Source: Flavihumibacter stibioxidans
Lineage (GTDB): Bacteria > Bacteroidota > Bacteroidia > Chitinophagales > Chitinophagaceae
NCBI RefSeq assembly: GCF_014332695.1
Contig: NZ_MBUA01000012.1
Span: forward strand, 119,858-183,857
Direction: 5' to 3'
DNA length: 64,000 nucleotides
A program made the translations under genes and the position numbers. The notes under the pieces are model-generated. The model searched no databases. It was not told the origin of the DNA and was given only the letters and a program-made list of their open reading frames with translations. Positions 52,801-60,759 of the stretch are shown in pieces (within the stretch, counting starts at the first letter, position 1; each line of letters opens with the position of its first letter).

Positions 52801-53505
52801 ATGGAAGAAAAGAAAGCGAAAATACTGTTGTGCGAAGACGATCAGAACCTTGGACTGGTATTGAAAAATTACCTGGAGTTGAATGATTTTGACGTGGTGC
52901 TGGAAAGGGATGGCCGTCTGGGACTGGCAGCTTTCCAGAGAGAAAAATTCGACCTCTGCCTGCTTGATGTGATGATGCCCAATATGGATGGTTTTTCACT
53001 GGCAGAAGAGATCCGTGATATCGACCCTGATATTCCCTTGTTTTTTCTGAGCGCCAAAACCATGAAGGAGGATATTATCCAGGGGTACAAGCTCGGGGCA
53101 GATGATTATATCACCAAGCCTTTTGACAGCGAAGTATTGCTGATGAAGATCAAGGCAATCCTCAAGCGCAACGAGGAACTGAACAAGGAAACTGAAAACA
53201 AGGAGTTTGACCTGGCGAGTTTTCATTTCAACCCAAAGCTGCGTGAACTGAGTCATAACGGCCAGACACAGACCCTGTCGCCCAAGGAGAATGAATTATT
53301 GAAAATGCTTTGCGAACACATGAATGACCTCCTGCCGCGTGACCAGGCCCTGAAAAAAATCTGGGGCAGTGACACTTATTTCAATGGCCGCAGTATGGAT
53401 GTTTATATTGCCAAGCTCCGTAAATACCTCAAGGAAGATAACACCATCGAAATCGTTAACATACATGGGAACGGTTTCAGGCTGGTGGTGCCGACAACGG
53501 CATAA
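52801..53505 (+). CDS. OmpR/PhoB-family response regulator (orphan)
   Basis: A 234-residue two-component regulator. Receiver: Asp13-Asp14, phospho-acceptor Asp56 (CLLDVMMPNMDG), Lys106 (DDYITKPF). A winged-helix output domain follows (TLSPKENELLKMLCEH, NGRSMDVYIAKLRKYLKED). No histidine kinase is adjacent. RprY-like regulators of Bacteroidota have this look, but I cannot assign it. It ends at a bidirectional terminator. Confidence 0.92.
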   Translation: MEEKKAKILLCEDDQNLGLVLKNYLELNDFDVVLERDGRLGLAAFQREKFDLCLLDVMMPNMDGFSLAEEIRDIDPDIPLFFLSAKTMKEDIIQGYKLGADDYITKPFDSEVLLMKIKAILKRNEELNKETENKEFDLASFHFNPKLRELSHNGQTQTLSPKENELLKMLCEHMNDLLPRDQALKKIWGSDTYFNGRSMDVYIAKLRKYLKEDNTIEIVNIHGNGFRLVVPTTA

Positions 53506-53510
53506 AATAA

Positions 53511-53543
53511 AAAAAAGCAACCGCCAGAAACGGTTGCTTTTTT
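53511..53543. terminator. Bidirectional terminator between response regulator and ruvB
   Basis: AAAAAAGCAACCG-N7-CGGTTGCTTTTTT. The A-run and T-run serve both convergent genes. Confidence 0.9.
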
Positions 53544-53559
53544 ATTTAAGTCAAAACAA

Positions 53560-54594
53560 TCAGACATCAAATAAATTCGGCCCTTCTTCCCTTCTAGGCC
53601 TTTTACCCAAATGCTCATAGGCTTTCGCCGTTACTTCACGGCCGCGGGGTGTGCGCTGGATAAATCCTTCCTGGATCAGGAATGGTTCATATACTTCTTC
53701 CAGGGTTCCGGCCTCTTCCCCAACAGCAGTGGCAATGGTGGTGATGCCCACCGGCCCTCCCTTGAATTTCTCTATGATGGTAGACAGTATCCGGTTGTCC
53801 ATCTCATCCAGTCCATGTTCATCCACGTTCAGGGCAGTCAGCGCATGACGTGTTATACCGATATCTATCTGGCCATCGTTCAGTACCATGGCAAAATCGC
53901 GAACCCTGCGCAGAAGGCCGTTGGCAATACGCGGGGTACCCCTGCTGCGGCGCGAGATCTCGGCTGCCGCCTCTTTGGAAATGGGCGCATTCAGCAATCC
54001 GGCCGAACGGATAATGATCTTTTCAAGGACCGTTGAATTATAATATTCAAGACGCGATTTAATGGCAAACCTCGACAGCAAAGGGGCAGTTAACAGGCCA
54101 CTTCTGGTGGTAGCGCCAATCAGGGTGAAAGGATTCAGGTTGATCTGTATGCTGCGTGCATTCGGGCCGCTGTCGATCATGATATCTATGCGGTAATCTT
54201 CCATGGCAGCATAGAGGTATTCCTCCACCACCGTGCTCAGGCGATGGATCTCATCGATGAACAGTACGTCATTTGGCTCCAGGTTGGTGAGAAGTCCCGC
54301 CAGATCTCCCGGCTTTTCAATAACCGGTCCCGAGGTTTCCCTGATATGCACACCCATCTCGGTGGCTACGATTCTGGAAAGAGTGGTCTTTCCCAATCCG
54401 GGCGGACCATGAAACAGTACATGATCCAGCGCCTCTCCCCTGATTCTAGCTGCCTTGATAAAAATTTTCAGGTTTTCGATGATCTGGGGCTGGCCGGCAA
54501 AATCGTCGATCTCTTTGGGTCGCAGCGCATTCTCAAACTCCTTTTCCGCGGAATTCTGCGGCTTCTCTTCGGGATGTAGATTCTGATTCAACAT
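53560..54594 (-). CDS. ruvB: Holliday junction DNA helicase RuvB
   Basis: A 344-residue AAA+ motor for branch migration. [22 protein letters not shown] at the start, Walker [11 protein letters not shown], the DEIHRL Walker [26 protein letters not shown], sensor 1 [11 protein letters not shown], the arginine finger region [18 protein letters not shown], and a winged-helix end [13 protein letters not shown]. Complete. No ruvA or ruvC is adjacent. Confidence 0.97.
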   Translation of the reverse strand: MLNQNLHPEEKPQNSAEKEFENALRPKEIDDFAGQPQIIENLKIFIKAARIRGEALDHVLFHGPPGLGKTTLSRIVATEMGVHIRETSGPVIEKPGDLAGLLTNLEPNDVLFIDEIHRLSTVVEEYLYAAMEDYRIDIMIDSGPNARSIQINLNPFTLIGATTRSGLLTAPLLSRFAIKSRLEYYNSTVLEKIIIRSAGLLNAPISKEAAAEISRRSRGTPRIANGLLRRVRDFAMVLNDGQIDIGITRHALTALNVDEHGLDEMDNRILSTIIEKFKGGPVGITTIATAVGEEAGTLEEVYEPFLIQEGFIQRTPRGREVTAKAYEHLGKRPRREEGPNLFDV

Positions 54595-54626
54595 GGCAGG
54601 ATCAATATTATAAAATATATTTTATT

Positions 54627-54655
54627 GCATGTACAAATAAATCGGTGCAATTTTG
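54627..54655 (+). promoter_or_regulatory. Control region of the MarR gene
   Basis: A GTACAA half-site (54631-54636) lies within TTGCATGTACAA (54625-54636, also an imperfect palindrome), followed by TGCAA at 54646-54650 and a -7-like CAATTTTG at 54648-54655. The ATG at 54661 is 5 bp past it, so the leader would be very short. GTACAA recurs after the gene. Confidence 0.4.
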
Positions 54656-54660
54656 CAGGA

Positions 54661-55089
54661 ATGAAAACATCGGAGAGCAGGTACCACAAATGCATGTATT
54701 TTGCCAGCGGTTCACTGGCCAGAAAAATTGAAAAACTGGCCATTGACTGCTGGAAAAAACTGGGATTGGCACCCAGCCATGCCTACCTGCTGATGATTGT
54801 CCTGGAAGAACCGGGCATGCAGCCCGGGGTTCTGGCCGAAGAGCTGCAACTCAGTCCCAGTACCGTTACCAGGCTCATCGAAAAACTGGAAGAAAAAAAA
54901 CTGGTGGTCCGGACCTCTGAAGGGAAGATCACCAATGTTTATCCGACCCCAAAAGGAAAGGAACTGGGGCCGCAACTGAAATCCTGTGCGACCGAATTCA
55001 ATGAAACCTATTCCGCCATCCTGGGCAAAGAAGAAAGTGCCCGGCTCATCCAGAGCATAAACCGCATTACAGACAAACTTCCCTCCTGA
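54661..55089 (+). CDS. MarR-family transcriptional regulator
   Basis: A 142-residue dimeric winged-helix regulator. I chose the ATG at 54661 (MKTSESRYHKCMYFAS); the frame is open to 54625. The HTH is GVLAEELQLSPSTVTRLIEKLEEKKLVVR, and the wing is SEGKITNVYPTPKGKEL. Two cysteines (one near the N-terminus, one in IDCWKK) could make it thiol-responsive, but this is unproved. Its target gene is not obvious; the next genes run on the other strand. Confidence 0.9.
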   Translation: MKTSESRYHKCMYFASGSLARKIEKLAIDCWKKLGLAPSHAYLLMIVLEEPGMQPGVLAEELQLSPSTVTRLIEKLEEKKLVVRTSEGKITNVYPTPKGKELGPQLKSCATEFNETYSAILGKEESARLIQSINRITDKLPS

Positions 55090-55101
55090 CGCAGGCATTA
55101 A

Positions 55102-55119
55102 TTGTACATACAAGTACAA
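55102..55119. promoter_or_regulatory. Inverted repeat TTGTAC-N6-GTACAA after the MarR gene
   Basis: A perfect 6-bp inverted repeat lies 13 bp past the MarR stop and just before a terminator. The same GTACAA half-site is found upstream of the MarR gene. Confidence 0.35.
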
Positions 55120-55120
55120 A

Positions 55121-55148
55121 AAAAGTGGCGCGGTTTGCGCCACCTTTT
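55121..55148. terminator. Bidirectional terminator between MarR and DUF937-OmpA genes
   Basis: GTGGCGC-GGTTT-GCGCCAC, flanked by AAAA on the left and CTTTT on the right, so it can serve both convergent genes. Confidence 0.8.
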
Positions 55149-55170
55149 ATCCGGGAAATTTATCCGACAC

Positions 55171-56385
55171 TTATTTTTCCCTCAGCTGAACTGAAATCCT
55201 CCTGTCAACCCTCCGATCTTCGTCCGATGCTTCTTCTGCAACTTTGGCCAGTTCCTCGCCATACCCCTCTGCACCCACCAGTTGGGTTGCGGCGGCACCG
55301 GCGGATGTAATGGCCGCCAACACTGCATCTGCCCTTTCCTGGCTGAGTTTTTTGTTGGCTACAGCATCACCGGTTTTGTCAGTATAACCACCGATCTTGA
55401 TCCTTGCTTTGGGATATGCTTTCAGGATGCTCACAATATTCTGCACCTGGGCCATACTTTCTGCAGTAAGCCTCGCACTGCCCACTTCGAAATTAATATT
55501 GTCGAAGTCAAACCACTTATCCCGTCCGGCCACGCAGGCGGCATCGTTCAGACAGGCTACCAGCTGGTCTTCAATACCACCCTTGTAGGCATTGATTTCT
55601 GTACCGTCGGCCAGTTTCACTTTCAGTGATTCACGTGCAGGCTGCGCAGTGGTTACCGGTGCGGGTTCCGGAACGGCAACAACCGGTGCTTCCACTTTCG
55701 CTTCTTCTTTATGGTCAGCGCCGCATCCTTTCATGATGTACAAAAGCAGGGCCACAGCCGCCAGACCCAGCAACAGGGGCATCAGCCAGCTACCCGATCT
55801 TTTGGGCTCTTCATGTACAGCATGCGCAGTGGGAGCAGCTCCGGGCTTGGCGGCACCCAAACCCAGCAAACCGCCGATATTGAGACCGCCGGGCAAAGCA
55901 TTCAGCAGACCGGGCTTCTGTTCGCGGAGCATGGATAATAATCCGGAACCAGACAGGTTGTTTTCTCCGGCATGTTTTCCCAGCAGGCCCAATGCAAGCG
56001 GCAGGACGGATCCCAACAACGAGGCTGCAGAAGATCCTTTGATGCCGGCGAACTGTGCAATGGCATTGGCGATACCGCCGACTTTATCTCCGAATATGCC
56101 ATGCAACAGGCCCGGGGAAGAATCCGGTATCCCGCCGCCACCGGTGCTGAAGGCATTGGAAAGGTTTCCCAATATGCCGCTGTCCATTGCCTTACGGGCA
56201 AGATCAAGCACCATATCGCCGCCGCCGGACTCTGCTTTTGAAGTAATACCTAACAATGCCGATGGAACCAGTCCACCAATTGCTTTTCCAACTGATTCAT
56301 TTGATTCGCCGAGGTAGTTAGCTGCTTTACCAATGAGGTCAGGCGTCAGAAAGCCTTTTACCGCATCCAGAATGTTGAACGACAT
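55171..56385 (-). CDS. DUF937 domain fused to an OmpA-like peptidoglycan-binding domain
   Basis: A 404-residue protein. Residues 1 to about 165 are a DUF937 domain, helical and Gly/Ala/Leu-rich, with two similar halves (VGKAIGGLVPSALLGI and SAASLLGSVLPLALGLLG). A Gly-rich linker follows, then one transmembrane helix (SWLMPLLLGLAAVALLLYIM, about 203-222), a Pro/Val linker, and a C-terminal OmpA domain (FEVGSARLTAESMAQVQ, IGGYTDKTGDAVANKKLSQERADAV). There is no N-terminal signal, so DUF937 should be cytoplasmic and OmpA periplasmic, linking cytoplasm to cell wall. Known members have no settled role. Confidence 0.88.
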   Translation of the reverse strand: MSFNILDAVKGFLTPDLIGKAANYLGESNESVGKAIGGLVPSALLGITSKAESGGGDMVLDLARKAMDSGILGNLSNAFSTGGGGIPDSSPGLLHGIFGDKVGGIANAIAQFAGIKGSSAASLLGSVLPLALGLLGKHAGENNLSGSGLLSMLREQKPGLLNALPGGLNIGGLLGLGAAKPGAAPTAHAVHEEPKRSGSWLMPLLLGLAAVALLLYIMKGCGADHKEEAKVEAPVVAVPEPAPVTTAQPARESLKVKLADGTEINAYKGGIEDQLVACLNDAACVAGRDKWFDFDNINFEVGSARLTAESMAQVQNIVSILKAYPKARIKIGGYTDKTGDAVANKKLSQERADAVLAAITSAGAAATQLVGAEGYGEELAKVAEEASDEDRRVDRRISVQLREK

Positions 56386-56531
56386 AAAGTCCGATTTAAA
56401 GGTGATAAATAGGTAGTTTCCCCAGGGCAGGTTGCTACAATCAGGACCTTTGTCAGAGCTATCACAAATTAAAGAAAATTGCTATCCGGAAGGGTGACCC
56501 TGATAACAATCATATTTTTTTAATGCAGCGG

Positions 56532-57230
56532 TCAAACCGCAGGAAGGAATTTATTCAATTGAAGAATAAGGTCAGGGTCAGGGCAATTTTCCAGCCATTG
56601 ATGTCGCTCAGAGAGGCGGCATACCCCCGGATAATCGCCTTCCCGGAGGCCCATATCAGAGATCACCTGAAAATGCAGATGGGGTGGCCAGTGGCCATTT
56701 TCTGCGGGCATTCCGAAATGGGCTATTTCCTGGCCCCGGCTGATATACTGGCCTGCAGCCACCTGACGGATATCATTAAGCGAAATATGGCCGTAAAGGG
56801 TATAAAAAGGGATGCCTTCCAACTGGTGCAGGACTATCATTGTGGCGCCATAATCACCCAGGCGGTCATTATATGCGGTACTGTGAACCATGCCACCCAT
56901 AAACGCATAAACCGGGGTTCCTGCAGGCCCCCAGATATCGGTTCCCAGGTGAAGCCGACGGGGTTCCATTTCTCCGTCGAACAATTCACTCCGCTGGTAC
57001 ATACCCCTTAATTCATCATATCCGCCCAGGAGAAAATCAGCGTGTTTTTGTTGCCTGAGTTCATCCATGAATGCCACAAACCTGTTTTCATCGGCCGCTA
57101 TTCCTGCCGGAAGTTCACCACCTTCGGAAAGGTCGAGCCTGGCCAGTTTCCCGGCCGAAGAGTCGAATGAAATGACCGGGTAAAATCCCGGCTGATGACG
57201 CTGTAACAGGCTTGTCAGGGGTGAAATCAT
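56532..57230 (-). CDS. M23-family peptidase (LytM-like)
   Basis: A 232-residue zinc metallopeptidase. The zinc sites are HLGTDIW (His-x3-Asp) and HLHFQV (HxH) in the second half. The rest of the fold includes GTPVYAFMGGMVHS and YGHISL. I see no clear signal peptide at the 57230 start, so export is not explained; a missed upstream start is possible. It would cut peptidoglycan or a related peptide if exported. Confidence 0.86.
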   Translation of the reverse strand: MISPLTSLLQRHQPGFYPVISFDSSAGKLARLDLSEGGELPAGIAADENRFVAFMDELRQQKHADFLLGGYDELRGMYQRSELFDGEMEPRRLHLGTDIWGPAGTPVYAFMGGMVHSTAYNDRLGDYGATMIVLHQLEGIPFYTLYGHISLNDIRQVAAGQYISRGQEIAHFGMPAENGHWPPHLHFQVISDMGLREGDYPGVCRLSERHQWLENCPDPDLILQLNKFLPAV

Positions 57231-57345
57231 ACCTGCAAATATAACGCAACGGTTTGCTGTGGAGATTTTCCCGGTGTAATCCTTTCAAAGCAGCAGGAAT
57301 ACACATCGGAATACATATTTTTAAGCACCAAACCAACGATCGCTT

Positions 57346-58674
57346 ATGCATTTCCCCAAGCCCCGGCTTTCCTTCTGGCAGATCATCAATATGAATGTTG
57401 GCTTTTTCGGTATCCAGTACAGTTTCGGTTTGCAGCAGACAGCTATCAATCCACTGTATACCTTCCTCGATGCCCGGCCGGAAGAACTACCCATCCTGAA
57501 CCTGGCCGGACCAATGACCGGCCTGCTGATACAGCCGGTAATCGGGGCCCTGAGCGACCGGACCTGGCATCCCCGCTGGGGCAGAAGAAAGCCCTACTTC
57601 CTGATCGGCGCCGTCTTCTGCAGCCTTTGCCTTTTTGCTTTCCCCTTCAGCCGGGCATTATGGATGGCTGCAGGATTACTGTGGATACTGGATGCGGCCA
57701 ACAATACTGCCATGGAGCCTTACCGGGCATTCATAGCCGATAAACTGAATGAGCAGCAACAACCCATGGGCTTCCTGACCCAGAGTTTCTTCACCGGACT
57801 GGGCATTACGCTTGCCAACCTGTCACTTGGTTTTTTCAAGGAAATGATCGACGGAAAAGCAGCGTCTGGAATTCCCTACTGGGTATATGGTTCCTTTTTT
57901 GTCGGCGGCGTTTGTTCCATACTGTCAGTACTATGGTCAGTGATCAAAACACCGGAAATTCCTCCCAGCCCTGAGGAATTGCAGGCCCTGCGGGCAAAAA
58001 AGAACGGGGTGATGGAACCGCTGAAGGAGATCATCCACGCCATCAGGGAAATGCCTTCGGTGATGTGGCAGCTGTCCCTTGTTTACCTGTTCCAGTGGTA
58101 TGCCATGTTCTGCTACTGGCAGTTTGTATCACTCAGTATTGCCAAATCCATTTACAAGACCGATGCCAGCACTCCCCTGTATGAGGAAGCCGTGGTACTG
58201 GCCGGAAAAGTGAATGGCTTTTATAATATCGTCACCTTTCTTTCAGCGTTCGGACTGGTTTGGCTGGCCAACCGGTTCAGTGCCAAAATGGTGCATGTGC
58301 TTTGCCTGCTGATGGCCGCAGCAGCCCTGCTGGTATTTCCGCATATTTCAAACCCTTCCCTCCTGTACGCTCCCATGGTCGGTTTCGGCATTGCCTGGGC
58401 CAGCATGATGGGAGTTCCCTATATCATGGTGGTAAGCAGCATTCCCAAGGAACGTTATGGCGTTTATATGGGCATCATCAACATGATGATCGTGATCCCG
58501 ATGATACTGCAGACACTGTCTTTTGGGTGGGTGTACAAAGCATTCCTCGGAAGCAATCCATCCAACGCCATCAGTTTCGCAGGCATCTTATTACTGCTGG
58601 CGGCCCTTGCCACCATTCGCGTAAAAAGCACACGTTCCTCATCAACCGTAGTACCTGCCGGAGGCGGACATTAA
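57346..58674 (+). CDS. MFS transporter, SLC45/SUT-like (probable sucrose/disaccharide symporter)
   Basis: A 442-residue inner-membrane carrier with 12 predicted helices. The loop between helices 2 and 3 reads GALSDRTWHPRWGRRKPYF, like the RWGRR(R/K)P loop of the SUT/SLC45 sucrose transporters. Other blocks: DAANNTAMEPYRAFIADKL and GIAWASMMGVPYIMV. It starts the rightward operon of glycosidase, sugar kinase and GH97 (gaps of 9, 3 and 15 bp), so a disaccharide is the likely substrate. Confidence 0.88.
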   Translation: MHFPKPRLSFWQIINMNVGFFGIQYSFGLQQTAINPLYTFLDARPEELPILNLAGPMTGLLIQPVIGALSDRTWHPRWGRRKPYFLIGAVFCSLCLFAFPFSRALWMAAGLLWILDAANNTAMEPYRAFIADKLNEQQQPMGFLTQSFFTGLGITLANLSLGFFKEMIDGKAASGIPYWVYGSFFVGGVCSILSVLWSVIKTPEIPPSPEELQALRAKKNGVMEPLKEIIHAIREMPSVMWQLSLVYLFQWYAMFCYWQFVSLSIAKSIYKTDASTPLYEEAVVLAGKVNGFYNIVTFLSAFGLVWLANRFSAKMVHVLCLLMAAAALLVFPHISNPSLLYAPMVGFGIAWASMMGVPYIMVVSSIPKERYGVYMGIINMMIVIPMILQTLSFGWVYKAFLGSNPSNAISFAGILLLLAALATIRVKSTRSSSTVVPAGGGH

Positions 58675-58683
58675 ACAGATACC

Positions 58684-59862
58684 ATGATCAATTTTAGCGC
58701 ATATACTTCCTCGTTAGATCTACTGAAAAAGGCATCAACCGGTTTCGGCTTTGTTGCCAGTGTGCAGGAGCACGACAATTACAGGCGGATATGGACCCGC
58801 GATGGCACCATCAACAGTCTGGCGGCGCTGCTCAGCGGAGAACCGGAACTCATCGACACGGCCCGGGCTACCATCAGGACGATTTTTGCCCACCAGCACC
58901 GCACCGGGTTCATGCCTTCCAATGTCACCCCTTCCGGTGGTGTCAGCTATGGAGGTACAGTTGGCAGGGCCGACAATCCCAGCTGGGCAGTTATCGGGCT
59001 TTGCCAGTTTGCCCTCATGCAAAACGAATCCGATTTCGCCTTCAAATACCTTACCCAGGTTGAAAAATGTTTTTCGGTTATGGATGCCTGGGAGTTCAAC
59101 GGGAAACATCTTATTTATGTTCCCCAGAGCGGCGACTGGGCAGATGAATACATTCAGCACGGTTATATCCTGTTCAACCAGTTGCTCAGGATCTGGGCGC
59201 TGCGGCTGGCGGGAGATGTTTTTGACAGGAAGGACTGGAAGGAAAATGCAGCGGTCATCACTTCGGTGGTACAAGCGAATTTCTGGAACAGCCTGGAGGC
59301 TCAAAAGCTTTATGCACCTAACCTGGCACACCAGCTCGAACATGCCCCCCTTGATTTCTGGTTCATGGGATTCAACCCCTCGCGCATATATTCACAGTTC
59401 GACCTTCAGGCCAATATCCTCGCGCTGTTGCTGGGCATCGGTAATGCTGAGCAGGACAATATCCTTCTCGAATTACTGACCGGATTCTTTCATAAAAAAC
59501 AGAACCTGCTGCCCTCCTTTTTTCCGAACATCGGCTTTGATGATCCCGACATGCAGGAGCTGCAGCACAACTACGCTTTTACCTTCCGTAACCTGCCCGG
59601 GGAATTCCACAACGGTGGTTTATGGCCGGTATGGAATGGCTGGCTGGCAGCTGCGCTTTGTGTAAAAAACCGCAACGCCCTGGCACGCGACATCACTGCC
59701 AAAATAGAAACAGCCAACAGTCTGAACAACCATGAATACAACGAATGCCTTCATGGGGAAACGGGCCAGCCAATCGGCGTGCCGCATTGCGCCTGGAGTG
59801 CAGGAGGCCATATTCTGGCAATTAATTACCTGGAAGGAAAAAGATTGTTCACCTTAGAATAG
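58684..59862 (+). CDS. (Alpha/alpha)6-barrel glycosidase, GH100 invertase- or debranching-like
   Basis: A 392-residue cytoplasmic glycosidase without signal peptide. Motifs: NYRRIWTRDGTINSLAALLS (catalytic-Asp region of GH100 and amylo-1,6-glucosidase-like enzymes), SGDWADEYIQHGYILFNQLL, HNGGLWPVWNGWLAAALC and CAWSAGGHILAINYLEG near the end. The family choice between GH100 neutral invertase and a debranching-type glucosidase is not settled. The SUT-like transporter 9 bp upstream and PfkB kinase 3 bp downstream favour sucrose cleavage to glucose and fructose in the cytoplasm. Confidence 0.78.
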   Translation: MINFSAYTSSLDLLKKASTGFGFVASVQEHDNYRRIWTRDGTINSLAALLSGEPELIDTARATIRTIFAHQHRTGFMPSNVTPSGGVSYGGTVGRADNPSWAVIGLCQFALMQNESDFAFKYLTQVEKCFSVMDAWEFNGKHLIYVPQSGDWADEYIQHGYILFNQLLRIWALRLAGDVFDRKDWKENAAVITSVVQANFWNSLEAQKLYAPNLAHQLEHAPLDFWFMGFNPSRIYSQFDLQANILALLLGIGNAEQDNILLELLTGFFHKKQNLLPSFFPNIGFDDPDMQELQHNYAFTFRNLPGEFHNGGLWPVWNGWLAAALCVKNRNALARDITAKIETANSLNNHEYNECLHGETGQPIGVPHCAWSAGGHILAINYLEGKRLFTLE

Positions 59863-59865
59863 TTT

Positions 59866-60744
59866 ATGGAATCACCTTTTGTACTGGCCATCGGAGAAGC
59901 CCTGATCGACGCTGTGTCTACTTCCTTTGTAGATGACCTTTCGCAGGCAAGGGAACTCGAACTGAAACCCGGCGGCAGCCCGGCTAATTTCTGCCGGTTC
60001 CTGAATCAACTGGGTACACCGGCAAAACTGGTAGCGGCATTGGGCAATGACGGCCTGGCAAAAATCATCCTTGATGACATGCATGCCAAAGGGATTGACA
60101 CCAGTCATGTACAGCAGGTCCCCGATCACGCCACCACCATCATTTTGGTTGGAAAAAGCAAGGGCACTCCGGACTTCCTGCCCTATCGTGGTGCCGACCA
60201 GCATATCAGACCGGTTGATACAGAATTGATCAGCCAATGCAGCGTCATTCACAGCACTGCCTTTGCGCTGAGCAGGGAACCCGCGCAATCAAACATTCTA
60301 ACGGCCATGCATAGAGCAAAAGATGAAGGCCGGCAGATTAGTGTAGACTGGAATTACGCGGAAAAGATCTGGGGAATCGGCAACAATGCAAAAGCTGTTT
60401 TCCATGAAATCACCCGCCTGAATCCGCTTCTTAAATTCAGTCTGGATGATGCGGAAAGATTTACCGGGCAGCCACTTGACGCCGGCGGGGCCATGCAATT
60501 CCTGGAGCAGTTCAACAATTCCGTCACCTGCCTTACCTGTGGTGCCGATGGTGTCTGGTACAGGAAAGAACAACAGGCCTGGCAGCATGCGAAAGCAAAA
60601 CCGGTACAGGTAAAAGACAGCACCGGGGCAGGCGATTCCTTCTGGGCGGGATTCATCCATGCCTGGCTTCGGGACGCGCCTTTGCATGCCTGTATTGACA
60701 ACGCTTTGGCAACGGCCGCGAAGCGACTGGAAGGTCATTTATAA
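59866..60744 (+). CDS. PfkB-family sugar kinase, probable fructokinase
   Basis: A 292-residue ATP-dependent kinase. The PfkB N-terminal signature is LKPGGSPANFCRFLNQLG, and the C-terminal one with the catalytic Asp is DSTGAGDSFWAGFIHAW. The anion-hole DSTGAGD is complete. It lies 3 bp after the glycosidase gene and 15 bp before GH97, so it likely phosphorylates the fructose freed by the glycosidase. Ribokinase-type specificity is not excluded. Confidence 0.9.
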   Translation: MESPFVLAIGEALIDAVSTSFVDDLSQARELELKPGGSPANFCRFLNQLGTPAKLVAALGNDGLAKIILDDMHAKGIDTSHVQQVPDHATTIILVGKSKGTPDFLPYRGADQHIRPVDTELISQCSVIHSTAFALSREPAQSNILTAMHRAKDEGRQISVDWNYAEKIWGIGNNAKAVFHEITRLNPLLKFSLDDAERFTGQPLDAGGAMQFLEQFNNSVTCLTCGADGVWYRKEQQAWQHAKAKPVQVKDSTGAGDSFWAGFIHAWLRDAPLHACIDNALATAAKRLEGHL

Positions 60745-60759
60745 TTTTCAACTGGCAGT

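Noticed and set aside
52801-53505. Assignment of the response regulator as RprY
   Set aside because: The domain layout fits, but OmpR-type regulators are too alike to name one without a tree, and no partner kinase is adjacent.
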